Source: Fodinibius sp050117475 (lineage in GTDB: Bacteria > Bacteroidota > Rhodothermia > Balneolales > Balneolaceae). Taken from it: DNA of 14,905 bases. Every line of letters begins with the position of its first letter. The stretch's first letter is position 1. The stretch lies in the NCBI GenBank assembly GCA_050117475.1, contig JASFMR010000086.1, forward strand, positions 1 through 14,905, in the 5' to 3' direction. Below are positions 7,972 through 14,905 of this stretch, piece after piece. The notes under the pieces were generated by a model, which was not told the DNA's origin, did not search any database, and saw only the letters and a program-made list of their open reading frames with translations. Position numbers and translations under genes: made by a program.

Positions 7972-9723
7972 TTATACTTCCCGATTGGGATCAAATTCTT
8001 CCAAGAGCTGCTTCACCCGATTTAGGAATGCGCCTCCATGAGCTCCGTCGATAATACGGTGATCGTAACTCATAGACAGGTACATCATACGGCGAATCGC
8101 AATAACATCTCCCTCAGGTGTTTCCTTAACAACCGGCCGTTTCTCAATCACACCCGTTCCAAGAATCGCTACCTGTGGCTGGTTTATAATCGGTGTCCCC
8201 ATCAGGTTACCCACACTACCGTAATTGGTCAGCGTAATGGTACCGCCCACCAGGTCATCGGGATTCAGATTCTTGCTTCGAGCCTTTTGAGCAAGATCAT
8301 TGACAGCTTTAGCTAAACCGACAAGATTTTTTTCCTGTGCCTGTTTGATTACCGGAACTATAAGTCCGCCTTTGCCACCTTCACCAAGCGCTACTGCCAA
8401 TCCAAAGTTAATATCACGTTTCACCAGGATTTGGTCATTCTCTGTATCAACCGAACTGTTGATTAAAGGGAATTCACGCATTGCCTGAATAATCTTTTCG
8501 ATAAACAGCGGAGTATAAGTCAGCTTAATCCCTGTCTGCTTCTGGAATTCTGCCTTCTTGGCTTCGCGCCAGTTTACAAGCGCAGTAACATCCACTTCCG
8601 AGAATGTAGTTACATGGGCAGATGTCTGCTTCGACCGAACCATATGCTCGGCAATCATCTTGCGCATGCGATCCATCTTGATCGTTTCAACATTTTCTGA
8701 CGGGCGCTGGATATCAAGCTCACCGGCTGAAATAGACCGCTGTTCTCCCTGAGCCGGAGCCTGTTTGGGGGCAGAAGGCGGCTGTGCTGCAGGCTGTGCC
8801 TGCGGTTGTGCTTTGCCGGCCTTTCTGTCTTCAAGGTAGCTTAAGATGTCATTTTTGGAAACCCGTCCGCCCTGACCGGACCCCTCGATACTTTCAAGTT
8901 CTTCCTGCGAAATACCTTCTTCTTTGGCAATAGAACGAACAAGCGGAGAATAAAACCGGCCGTCACTGCCTATTCGCTGAGGCTCAGTACCGACAGAAGC
9001 TCCATTTGATCTTGCAGCAGTTGATGGTTTTGCCTGTTTCGGTGCAGCAGCCTTCGTTTCTTCTACTGCCCTTTCTCCGGTTTCTGAAGAGGCAGGGGCC
9101 GATGCTCCCGAAGCTGCTTCGCCAGTAGCAATGATAGCAATCGTCTGACCAACCTCAATCGTATCACCCTCTTCGGCTAAAATCTCAACGAGCGTACCGG
9201 CCTGGGGGGAAGGAACTTCGGTATCAACCTTATCAGTTGATATTTCCAGTAATGTTTCGTCCTCTTCAATCTTATCACCGACTTTTTTGGCCCATTCAAT
9301 GACGGTGCCTTCCATGACCGATTCGCCCATCTTAGGCATCTGGACTTCCACCCGTTCTCCCTGTGCCCCTGCTCCGGAAGACGCAGTCGAGGCTGCAACT
9401 TCATCCGTCTGAGGCTCTTCTGTTTCTTCTTCAGCCCCAGCCTTCTCCTGCCCGCGGCCATCAGAAGTAGCAACGGCGTCGGCATCTGTTTCAATGACAG
9501 CGATAGCCTGGCCAACTTCAATGGTATCGCCTTCCTCGGCTAAAATTTCGATCAGGGTTCCGGCTTGGGGGGAGGGGACTTCAGTATCAACTTTATCAGT
9601 GGCAATCTCCAGAAGGGTTTCATCCTCTTCAACTTTGTCACCTACCTTTTTGGTCCATTCAATGACAGTGCCTTCCATTACCGATTCGCCCATTTGGGGC
9701 ATTTCAACTTCAACTCGGGCCAT
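7972..9723 (-). CDS. 2-oxoacid dehydrogenase E2 (dihydrolipoamide acyltransferase) with two lipoyl domains
   Basis: E2 is the core of a 2-oxoacid dehydrogenase complex and transfers an acyl group from lipoyl-lysine to CoA. The 583 residues contain lipoyl domain 1 (about 4-79, lipoylated Lys44 in TDKVDTEVPSP) and an Ala/Glu-rich linker. Lipoyl domain 2 follows (125-200, Lys165), then a second linker and the E1/E3-binding domain (about 256-292, SPLVRSIAKEEG and GSGQGGRVSKNDI). After an Ala/Pro/Gln-rich linker comes the catalytic domain (about 345-580) with the active-site motif DHRIIDG (His555, Asp559). Tandem lipoyl domains plus the GTGVIEKRP and YDHRIIDG region most resemble succinyl- or branched-chain-type E2s rather than enteric SucB, but substrate (pyruvate, 2-oxoglutarate, branched-chain) cannot be settled. 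E1 and E3 genes are not in the window. ATG 9723 starts directly on the lipoyl domain. CoA use links it to downstream panC-panD. Confidence 0.95.
   Translation of the reverse strand: MARVEVEMPQMGESVMEGTVIEWTKKVGDKVEEDETLLEIATDKVDTEVPSPQAGTLIEILAEEGDTIEVGQAIAVIETDADAVATSDGRGQEKAGAEEETEEPQTDEVAASTASSGAGAQGERVEVQMPKMGESVMEGTVIEWAKKVGDKIEEDETLLEISTDKVDTEVPSPQAGTLVEILAEEGDTIEVGQTIAIIATGEAASGASAPASSETGERAVEETKAAAPKQAKPSTAARSNGASVGTEPQRIGSDGRFYSPLVRSIAKEEGISQEELESIEGSGQGGRVSKNDILSYLEDRKAGKAQPQAQPAAQPPSAPKQAPAQGEQRSISAGELDIQRPSENVETIKMDRMRKMIAEHMVRSKQTSAHVTTFSEVDVTALVNWREAKKAEFQKQTGIKLTYTPLFIEKIIQAMREFPLINSSVDTENDQILVKRDINFGLAVALGEGGKGGLIVPVIKQAQEKNLVGLAKAVNDLAQKARSKNLNPDDLVGGTITLTNYGSVGNLMGTPIINQPQVAILGTGVIEKRPVVKETPEGDVIAIRRMMYLSMSYDHRIIDGAHGGAFLNRVKQLLEEFDPNREV
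9124..9714 (-). repeat. Tandem lipoyl-domain duplication inside the E2 gene
   Basis: Copy 1 spans 9487-9714 and copy 2 spans 9124-9351, offset by 363 nt (121 codons). The two 76-residue copies are identical at 67 positions by direct comparison. The nucleotide copies differ mainly at synonymous third positions, so this is an older duplication held close at the protein level rather than a recent copy. Confidence 0.9.
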
Positions 9724-9780
9724 CTTTAATCAGGTTAAATCAATTAAAATTTAAATAAAAAATCGTATCACAAAATACTG

Positions 9781-9808
9781 TTTATAGCATTTATTCAACA
9801 GCCCTCAA
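9781..9808 (-). promoter_or_regulatory. Candidate promoter for the E2 gene
   Basis: On the minus strand TTGAGG (9808-9803) and TATAAA (9786-9781) are separated by 16 nt, a fair match to a sigma-70 -35/-10 pair. The same bases also give TTTG, 19 nt, TA, as in Bacteroidota -33/-7 spacing. Predicted transcription would start near 9775, giving a leader of about 50 nt before the E2 ATG. Based on pattern only. Confidence 0.4.
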
Positions 9809-9890
9809 AGATCACAATAAATGGGATTAGATCAAAATGAATACCTGATAGTTATATGCAATTTTCAGGAAAACAAATCGGAAATATCCA

Positions 9891-9952
9891 GCACTTAAAG
9901 TGCCCATACTTTTTAAAGCAAATGAATCAGTATCACGCACCCTCTTTAAAGA
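9891..9952. promoter_or_regulatory. Cluster of short palindromes with a TTAAAG core
   Basis: A 13-nt perfect inverted repeat GCACTT-A-AAGTGC is at 9891-9903, and a 10-nt palindrome TCTTTAAAGA at 9943-9952. Between them TTTTAAAGC repeats the same TTAAAG core (9913-9918). They lie between the small membrane-protein gene and the E2 promoter region and could be operator sites or chance AT-rich palindromes. The rest of the 9724-9957 gap shows no gene. Confidence 0.2.
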
Positions 9953-9957
9953 AACAT

Positions 9958-10293
9958 TCACCCTAAAATGACCCGCCAGATTAACAACACACACGTCAAC
10001 AAAAAAACAACCCCAAAAATGCCAAATAGATGATCTGAGAGCCATTTAGGCAAAAATAAATCAGCCACAGAACCGACCTCGGCCCCTCTGCTTTCTGCAA
10101 GGTCTGTTAGCGGGCAGCGCCAATTGTTAAATATCAGGACAAGTATTTCGGCAACGGCTACTCCAAAAGCGATCCAGCTAAGTAAAGTTACAGCATCCAA
10201 CAGTGCCGACAAAAATACATATCCTGTGCTGATAATAATCAACAAAAAGAGTAAGGAATGAATCAGCTTTATGTAAAAAACTGAACTGGACAT
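9958..10293 (-). CDS. Small integral membrane protein of unknown function
   Basis: The 111-residue protein has three probable membrane helices (about 8-30, 34-56, 88-110). Between helices 2 and 3 is a polar segment containing NNWRCPLTDLAESRGAEVGS and then LFLPKWLSDH. The Trp-Arg-Cys-Pro-Leu-Thr signature with conserved-looking charged residues suggests a genuine conserved family. It faintly recalls DUF2784-like proteins, which also carry a CPLT motif, but I cannot confirm membership. ATG 10293 is the only sensible start; no Shine-Dalgarno is seen. A terminator of the upstream peptidase gene ends about 10 nt before its start codon, so it must have a promoter inside that hairpin region or depend on read-through. 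A different-frame ORF overlaps its 3' end and is rejected. No function is assigned. Confidence 0.7.
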   Translation of the reverse strand: MSSSVFYIKLIHSLLFLLIIISTGYVFLSALLDAVTLLSWIAFGVAVAEILVLIFNNWRCPLTDLAESRGAEVGSVADLFLPKWLSDHLFGIFGVVFLLTCVLLIWRVILG

Positions 10294-10302
10294 GACTTCA
10301 TT

Positions 10303-10350
10303 TTAAATAAAAAATAGCAATGCCGGCAATAGCTATAGCCGGCATTGCTA
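10303..10350 (-). terminator. Intrinsic terminator downstream of the M13 peptidase gene
   Basis: TAGCAATGCCGGC (10315-10327) and GCCGGCATTGCTA (10338-10350) form a perfect 13-bp inverted repeat around a 10-nt loop. On the minus strand it is followed by TTTTTTATTT. It begins 55 nt after the peptidase stop. Reading on the plus strand the hairpin is followed by A residues, so it works for the minus strand only. Confidence 0.9.
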
Positions 10351-10405
10351 AAAAATTGACTCTTCAAACTAATCCATCAATAATCAGAGTCCGGATAAAT
10401 ACAAC

Positions 10406-12439
10406 TTACCAAATACGGACACGAATGCTGTCGGGACGGTACATTCCATCACCGGGTTCCACACCATATGCCTGGTAAAATGATACCATGTTGGAGGTCG
10501 GACCAATGACCCGGTATTTTTCGGGAGAATGCGGGTCATTATTGATTCTCCACTGTAACCACTCGGGGGTATTTTTAATACGCCATACCTGGGCAAAAGC
10601 CATAAAGAACCTCTGCTCAGGGGTCAGGCCATTAATCTTTTTATTACTCTTCGCCTGGTCCGTTTTCTCAAACGCGGCGTGAGCAATAGCCAGCCCTCCA
10701 ATATCTGCAATATTTTCACCCAGTGTCAGCTTGCCATTTACATGCACCGTATCCAGAACCGTATAGCTGTTATATTGATCAACCACCTGTTGAGTTAATT
10801 TTTCAAAACGTGTACGGTCTTTTTTGGTCCACCAGCTATTCAGGTTTCCGTATTTATCATACTGGCTACCCTGATCATCGAAACCGTGGGTCATCTCATG
10901 ACCTATGACAGCCCCAATGGCACCATAATTCACTGCATCATCAGCTCCCTGATAATAAAACGGTGGTTGCAATATACCCGCCGGGAACACGATTTCGTTA
11001 AATGATGGATTATAATAGGCATTAACCGTCGGTGCAGTCATTCCCCATTCCGTTCGATCAACCGGTTTGCCGAGTTTATCCACCATATCCCTATAATGCC
11101 ACCGGCCGTAGCTCATCAAATTCCGAAGCAGGGAAGTGCTGTCAATTTCGATGGAAGAGTAATCCTCCCATTTGTCGGGGTAGCCAATTTTTTTCACAAA
11201 AGCATTCAGCTTTTCCAACGCTTTGGTCTTGGTGGAATCGGACATCCAATCCAGGTTCTTTATGCGTTCGCGATAGGTCTGCTGAAGGTTGTCCACCATC
11301 CCAACCATGTACTCCTTGGCTTCCGGTGGAAAATAGCGTTCAACATACAGCTGACCCAAAGCGTCGCCAAGCGTATGGTTCACGAGGTTGCTTATCCTCT
11401 TCCAGCGTTCCTGGGGCTCTTTTTGGCCGTTGAGCAAGCGGTTGTAAAAATTAAAATGGGCTTCTGCAAACGGAGAGCTAAGCCATTGGGCATTTCCGCT
11501 TACCATGTGAAAGCGCAAATAATCTTTCCATACAGATACGGGTGTAGCTTCAATCAATTCCGAAACCTGTTTATAGAATTCAGGCTGACCTACTTGCAAG
11601 GTATCAACGCCTAGCTCCATTGCCGAAATAACATTATTCCAATTGATATTGGGAGTCATCTCATTAAAATCATTCAGACTCAGCAAGTGATAATTAGCTT
11701 CCGGATCCCGCAACTCAACCGGCGCTTTTGAGGCCTTAGCCAATTTTGTTTCCAGCTCGATTACCGCTTTGGCATCACCGTTTGCTGCATCTTCATCAGT
11801 ACCACTCAGCGTTAAAATTTTTGATACGTAATCACGGTATGCCTCACGAATTTTCTGACTCTTATCATCTTTTTTAAAGTAGTAATCCCGGTTAGGCAAT
11901 CCCAGACCACCCTGATCAAAATGAGCACGTTCAATCCTGCTGTTTTTATCATCAGGATCTACATGGAATCGGAACAGAGTCCCATTTCCACTTTTATATT
12001 CCCTTATCACTTCTGTAAACACGTCCTGACCACTACTGATTGCAGCAATATGGTCCAGACTCTCCTGCAGCGGTTTAAGTCCTGCTTCTTCGATGGATGC
12101 ACTATCCATTCCGCTTTTATACAAGTCACCTATCTGTTGCTCAACGCTACCCTTAGAAGGATTCTCGAGACTTGCGGCTGAGTCCAGTATGGTTTTCATG
12201 TTACTAAGTGCATTATCTCGGACAACATAAAATGACCCCCAACCTCTTTGAGAAGCGGGAATCTCCGTATTCTTAATCCAATTCCCGTTGGCATATTCAA
12301 AAAAATTATCCGTCGGATTTGCAGTAGAATCCACTCCTGATAAGTCCAGCGGATGCTGATTCTGTAACTGACTTGAGCAACCCGCCAACATACTTACTGC
12401 AGATATAGCGACTATGATGGCACTGAATAGATTTTTCAT
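10406..12439 (-). CDS. M13 family (neprilysin-like) zinc metallopeptidase, predicted lipoprotein
   Basis: The 677-residue protein starts with a lipoprotein signal (lipobox LAGC, Cys21 the lipidated residue) and so is anchored in the cell envelope facing the periplasm or the exterior. The M13 N-terminal domain spans about 40-415 and the catalytic domain about 470-677. Active-site features: substrate-binding NAYY at 473-476; zinc-binding HEMTH at 514-518 with catalytic Glu515; third ligand Glu575 in ENIAD, with Asp579; and His637 and Arg643 in DPHSPEKYRVIG, equivalent to neprilysin His711 and Arg717. The C-terminus SIRVRIW replaces the usual Cys-x-x-Trp. All catalytic residues are present, so an active oligopeptidase is expected; its peptide substrates are unknown. 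ATG 12439 fits the signal peptide and is preceded by a weak GGAA. It is divergent from the plus-strand gene at 12651 and followed by a strong terminator. Confidence 0.96.
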   Translation of the reverse strand: MKNLFSAIIVAISAVSMLAGCSSQLQNQHPLDLSGVDSTANPTDNFFEYANGNWIKNTEIPASQRGWGSFYVVRDNALSNMKTILDSAASLENPSKGSVEQQIGDLYKSGMDSASIEEAGLKPLQESLDHIAAISSGQDVFTEVIREYKSGNGTLFRFHVDPDDKNSRIERAHFDQGGLGLPNRDYYFKKDDKSQKIREAYRDYVSKILTLSGTDEDAANGDAKAVIELETKLAKASKAPVELRDPEANYHLLSLNDFNEMTPNINWNNVISAMELGVDTLQVGQPEFYKQVSELIEATPVSVWKDYLRFHMVSGNAQWLSSPFAEAHFNFYNRLLNGQKEPQERWKRISNLVNHTLGDALGQLYVERYFPPEAKEYMVGMVDNLQQTYRERIKNLDWMSDSTKTKALEKLNAFVKKIGYPDKWEDYSSIEIDSTSLLRNLMSYGRWHYRDMVDKLGKPVDRTEWGMTAPTVNAYYNPSFNEIVFPAGILQPPFYYQGADDAVNYGAIGAVIGHEMTHGFDDQGSQYDKYGNLNSWWTKKDRTRFEKLTQQVVDQYNSYTVLDTVHVNGKLTLGENIADIGGLAIAHAAFEKTDQAKSNKKINGLTPEQRFFMAFAQVWRIKNTPEWLQWRINNDPHSPEKYRVIGPTSNMVSFYQAYGVEPGDGMYRPDSIRVRIW

Positions 12440-12605
12440 TTTTCCAATTTTGTTTACAGGTTAGCAAAACACTTAATGTATAATATTTGATATCTCCCTC
12501 CAATAGAGAAAGATTGTTAAAACAAACTTTTACGCTTTACAGGGTACATCGTTTTGATTATTCTGTTAATCGTAGACAAAAGAAGTGAATTAATACAGTT
12601 TTTTG

Positions 12606-12646
12606 TACTTTTGTGTTCCTTAAACAATAAAAGAAAAAAGGGGGAG
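12606..12646 (+). promoter_or_regulatory. Candidate -7 box and ribosome-binding site for the beta-propeller gene
   Basis: TACTTTTG at 12606-12613 matches the Bacteroidota -7 consensus TAnnTTTG exactly, but no good -33 TTTG is found at the usual spacing. GGGGGAG at 12640-12646, 4 nt before the ATG at 12651, is the clearest Shine-Dalgarno-like element in the window. The implied leader is about 30 nt. The shared 211-nt intergenic region must also hold the divergent promoter for the M13 peptidase, where only a weak TATTATACAT is visible on the minus strand. Confidence 0.45.
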
Positions 12647-12650
12647 TGCC

Positions 12651-13547
12651 ATGAATAAGGTTCATTTTTTGTTCTATGCTGTGTTGATGTCATTCATTTT
12701 GGGACTTACAACAAGCCTTCGGGCACAGTCTATATCCCAAACGATTAATGGATTTTCTCATCCTGAAAGCGTAGTAGCTACAGGTGATTACCTTTACGTC
12801 AGCAACATCGGCGTCGAAATGCAAGCAACGGCCAAAGACGGCGATGGATTTATAAGCAAAATAAACAAGAAAACCGGGGCAATAGAACAACTTCACTTCT
12901 TACCGACGAAGGAAGATACACTCAATGCGCCAAAAGGGTTGGTAATTGTTAACAACACATTGTATACAGCCGATGTCGATCGAGTGGTAGGCTTTGATCT
13001 AACAAACCGAAAAGAAGTCTTTTCAATAACAATTCCCGAAACTAGTTTTCTGAATGACATTGCGGTCAAAGACGACCAAACCCTGTTCGTCAGTGCAACA
13101 GACATTGGCAAAATTGCCCGTGTTGATATTGACAGCCATTCGTATCGTTTTCTGCAGATCCCAACCGTCACCGGAGCCAACGGCCTGACCTTTTCTACCA
13201 ATATGAGCCAGCTTTACTGTGTTGGATTCGGTTCCGAAAACAAGCCAAACGGAAATATCACTAGTATCACCCTGAATCCCTTAACGCCTGAAATCATGAA
13301 TAGTTACCAGGGCTATCTGGACGGAGCGGCATACTATGAGGGCAAACTCTATTTTTCCGACTGGAAATCATTTGACCGGGAAGGCGTTATCAATACCTTC
13401 GATCCTGCATCAGGCACGCTTGCCCCGCTTAACCTTGAAAGAGCGATCGGCGGCCCGGCAGACTTTTACCTGGATCCTTCAACACGCAATCTTTACCTGC
13501 CGGCCATGCTTGAAAACAAGCTAATCACCATTAAGCTAAAGCATTAG
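12651..13547 (+). CDS. Secreted beta-propeller (SMP-30/NHL-like) protein
   Basis: The 298-residue protein begins with a signal peptide (hydrophobic 5-20, probable cleavage after LRA at residue 25), so it is exported to the periplasm or beyond. The mature part is built of repeated four-strand units of the form hydrophobic-G-x-L-Y-V-(S/A)-(D/N), for example GDYLYVSNIG, NNTLYTADVDRVVGFD, DQTLFVSATDIGKIARVD and EGKLYFSDWKS. These indicate a five- to six-bladed propeller as in SMP-30/gluconolactonase-like and NHL-repeat proteins. Several blades carry Asp/Asn at the inner strand, as in metal-binding lactonases, but no full catalytic set can be assigned, so enzyme versus binding protein is open. The start is supported by a strong upstream GGGGGAG. 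It is the only plus-strand gene and ends convergently, 16 nt from the PLP enzyme gene, with no terminator visible. Confidence 0.85.
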   Translation: MNKVHFLFYAVLMSFILGLTTSLRAQSISQTINGFSHPESVVATGDYLYVSNIGVEMQATAKDGDGFISKINKKTGAIEQLHFLPTKEDTLNAPKGLVIVNNTLYTADVDRVVGFDLTNRKEVFSITIPETSFLNDIAVKDDQTLFVSATDIGKIARVDIDSHSYRFLQIPTVTGANGLTFSTNMSQLYCVGFGSENKPNGNITSITLNPLTPEIMNSYQGYLDGAAYYEGKLYFSDWKSFDREGVINTFDPASGTLAPLNLERAIGGPADFYLDPSTRNLYLPAMLENKLITIKLKH

Positions 13548-13563
13548 TGGTTTGCCGCTATAG

Positions 13564-14685
13564 TTAATCACTCAAAGCCCGGTCCAAATCTTCCAGCAGA
13601 TCATCCGGGTGCTCTAGTCCCACACTAATGCGAATCAGGTTTTCGGGGGTAATAGACCCTTCGCCTTCACTGCTACGGCGATGCTCCCAGGTTGATTCAA
13701 CTCCACCGAGACTCGTTGCCCTGCTAATCAGGCGCGACTTACCGACAATACGGATAGCTGTTTGGGCACTCCCTTTAATCAAGAATGAAATCATTCCCCC
13801 AAAACCGGACATCTGCTTTTGGGCGATTTCATGACCCGCATGGGTGGCCAAACCCGGATAAAAAACTTTTTCAACCCCGGAGTGATTCTGAAGGAATCGC
13901 GCCAGCAGACCCGCATTCTCATTATGGACACGCATTCGACAGGGCAAGGTCCTGGTACTGCGACATAACATCCAGCAGTCATCCGGTGATGGTACTGCTC
14001 CGCCTGAGCGTTGTATCATTCGAATACGCTCGAAAAAACCTTCTTTCTCTCGGGTAATTACTGCACCACCTAAAATATCACTGTGCCCCCCAAAATATTT
14101 TGTTGTGGAATGCAACACCAAATCGGCCCCCAGCTTCAGGGGCAACTGGTTAATGGGGCTCGGCCAGGTATTGTCAACGCAAGTCATGATATCATTATCA
14201 TGTGCAAGGTCCGAAATGGCCTTAATATCCATAATATTCATCAACGGATTGGAGGGACTTTCAATCCAAATCAGACGGGTTTTTTCCAAGATCTTCGTTT
14301 CCACATTGTTAAGGTCAGTCATATCAATGAAATCGGCCTTAAGTCCCCAAGGCTCCATCACATTTTTTACTAACTTACGATTACCGGCATATACATCTTC
14401 CGGGATCAAGACATGATCTCCCGGCCTCAATGATTGAAATATTGCAGTTGCTGCCGCCACCCCCGATGAAAACGCCGCTGCAGCTTCGCCTTCTTCCATG
14501 ACTGTCAGCACCTGTTCCAACTGCAGCCGGTTTGGATTTTCCAGCCGTGTATAATGTAAATCCCCTTCAGCCCGGCCCTCCTTTCGAAGTTCATAAACCG
14601 TCGATCTGTGGACGGGAGGTACAATATCCTTAACATCTTTCTTGGTATCCAAGCCGGCATGTATTGCTTTGGTCTCAGTATGCAT
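13564..14685 (-). CDS. Cys/Met-metabolism PLP-dependent enzyme (cystathionine gamma-synthase/lyase family)
   Basis: This trans-sulfuration-family enzyme is a cytosolic PLP enzyme acting on sulfur amino acids or activated homoserine. Numbering from ATG 14685 (373 residues): Tyr45 and Arg47 in HYTRLENPN, which contact the neighbouring subunit's PLP phosphate; FSSGVAAATA at 72-81; ESPSNPLMNI at 142-151; Asp171 in VDNTWPSP, which binds the pyridine nitrogen; Lys196 in HSTTKYFGGHSD, the Schiff-base lysine; and Arg352 in RISVGLE, which binds the substrate carboxylate. These positions track E. coli MetB closely. The C-terminal block GGVESTWEHRRSSEGEGS differs from the usual ESL...P...TH region, and the PLP-site Phe is Trp (DNTW). 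Synthase, lyase or other activity cannot be decided. A GTG 27 nt upstream would add nine Asn/Lys-rich residues; ATG is preferred. A terminator isolates it from the gene upstream. Confidence 0.93.
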   Translation of the reverse strand: MHTETKAIHAGLDTKKDVKDIVPPVHRSTVYELRKEGRAEGDLHYTRLENPNRLQLEQVLTVMEEGEAAAAFSSGVAAATAIFQSLRPGDHVLIPEDVYAGNRKLVKNVMEPWGLKADFIDMTDLNNVETKILEKTRLIWIESPSNPLMNIMDIKAISDLAHDNDIMTCVDNTWPSPINQLPLKLGADLVLHSTTKYFGGHSDILGGAVITREKEGFFERIRMIQRSGGAVPSPDDCWMLCRSTRTLPCRMRVHNENAGLLARFLQNHSGVEKVFYPGLATHAGHEIAQKQMSGFGGMISFLIKGSAQTAIRIVGKSRLISRATSLGGVESTWEHRRSSEGEGSITPENLIRISVGLEHPDDLLEDLDRALSD

Positions 14686-14788
14686 AATATTTGTGTTATT
14701 TTTATTATTCACCGGACATATATACTTGTAGCACCGTCCAGCTTAGCATATTCATTTTGGAATAAAGTCGTAAAGTTAGAACAAATAA

Positions 14789-14813
14789 AAAAAGCCCGGT
14801 TACCGGGCTTTTT
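14789..14813. terminator. Bidirectional intrinsic terminator
   Basis: AAAAAGCCCGG and CCGGGCTTTTT form an 11-bp perfect stem around a TTA loop, with A residues on one side and T residues on the other, so it can act on both strands. It sits 5 nt after the stop of the partial minus-strand gene at the window's right edge and separates that gene from the PLP enzyme gene. Confidence 0.92.
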
Positions 14814-14818
14814 CCAAT

Positions 14819-14905
14819 TTAACAACAAGCGGATTCCTCTTCAGAATAGGTTTCGCTTTCTCCAAAAGTATAGAAGGCCTCCCAGTCAACGCCTTGAGGA
14901 TCCGT
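14819..14905 (-). CDS. C-terminal end of a VOC-superfamily protein, ArsI/CadI-like (5' part outside window)
   Basis: Reading the minus strand from the window edge gives 28 codons and a TAA. The peptide starts TDPQGVDWEAFYTFGESE and ends EEESACC. The pattern D-P-x-G-x-x-W-E-x-F is the last strand of a vicinal-oxygen-chelate (glyoxalase-fold) domain, where the Glu is normally a metal ligand. A vicinal Cys-Cys near the C-terminus is a known feature of ArsI/CadI-type heavy-metal proteins (ArsI is an organoarsenical C-As lyase). The assignment to that family rests on this short tail only; another VOC dioxygenase or glyoxalase is possible. A bidirectional terminator follows immediately. Confidence 0.6.
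   Translation of the reverse strand, partial: TDPQGVDWEAFYTFGESETYSEEESACC

Noticed and set aside
9177..9521. 114-codon minus-strand ORF
   Set aside because: A frame-shifted shadow of the lipoyl repeat region, Lys/Arg/Leu rich and without function.
9827..10045. 72-codon minus-strand ORF overlapping the 3' end of the small membrane protein gene
   Set aside because: It is in a different frame of the same strand, with no recognisable features; the 111-residue protein has coherent helices and a motif.
11096..11614. 172-codon plus-strand ORF
   Set aside because: Antisense to the M13 peptidase gene, whose frame is complete with all catalytic residues.
14686..14712. GTG-initiated extension of the PLP enzyme
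   Set aside because: It adds nine Asn/Lys-rich residues; ATG 14685 gives catalytic residue numbering close to E. coli MetB.

Overview
The window reads as chromosomal DNA from a free-living bacterium of the Bacteroidota/Rhodothermota/Balneolota assemblage. This is an inference from gene content and style. Most starts lack a clear Shine-Dalgarno, one upstream region carries a Bacteroidota-type -7 box (TAnnTTTG), and the metabolic genes have the look of that group. No tRNA, rRNA, CRISPR array, insertion sequence or phage gene was seen. All genes but one lie on the minus strand.

Layout from low to high coordinate. 1-2015 (minus, cut by the window edge) is an SLC12-type cation-chloride cotransporter with a 12-TM-style core and most of its cytosolic C-terminal domain. 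2142-6401 (minus) is a three-gene tripartite export operon, transcribed adaptor (HlyD/MacA type), FtsX/MacB-type permease, TolC-type outer-membrane channel. The permease starts at TTG and its 3' end overlaps the channel gene by 8 nt. No ATPase gene accompanies it. 6616-9723 (minus) holds a 2-oxoacid dehydrogenase E2 with two nearly identical lipoyl domains, followed by panC and panD. A strong intrinsic-terminator-like hairpin sits between E2 and panC, ending 12 nt before the panC ATG.

9958-10293 is a small three-helix membrane protein of unknown function. 10406-12439 is an M13 (neprilysin-like) metallopeptidase lipoprotein followed by a textbook terminator. 12651-13547, the only plus-strand gene, is a secreted beta-propeller protein with an evident ribosome-binding site. 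It runs convergently, 16 nt away, into a Cys/Met-metabolism PLP enzyme (13564-14685). The window closes with a bidirectional terminator and the last 28 codons of a VOC-superfamily gene with a Cys-Cys C-terminus, resembling ArsI/CadI.

Functional links: PanC and PanD make pantothenate, the precursor of CoA, and CoA is the acyl acceptor of the adjacent E2, so their neighbourhood makes biochemical sense. The export operon builds an envelope-spanning efflux path but must borrow an ATPase from elsewhere. I found no clearly novel multi-gene system. The most noteworthy points are the E2-panC hairpin, the ATPase-less exporter, the bacterial SLC12 transporter with a possible hydrophobic micro-ORF just upstream, and the Cys-Cys-ending VOC protein.
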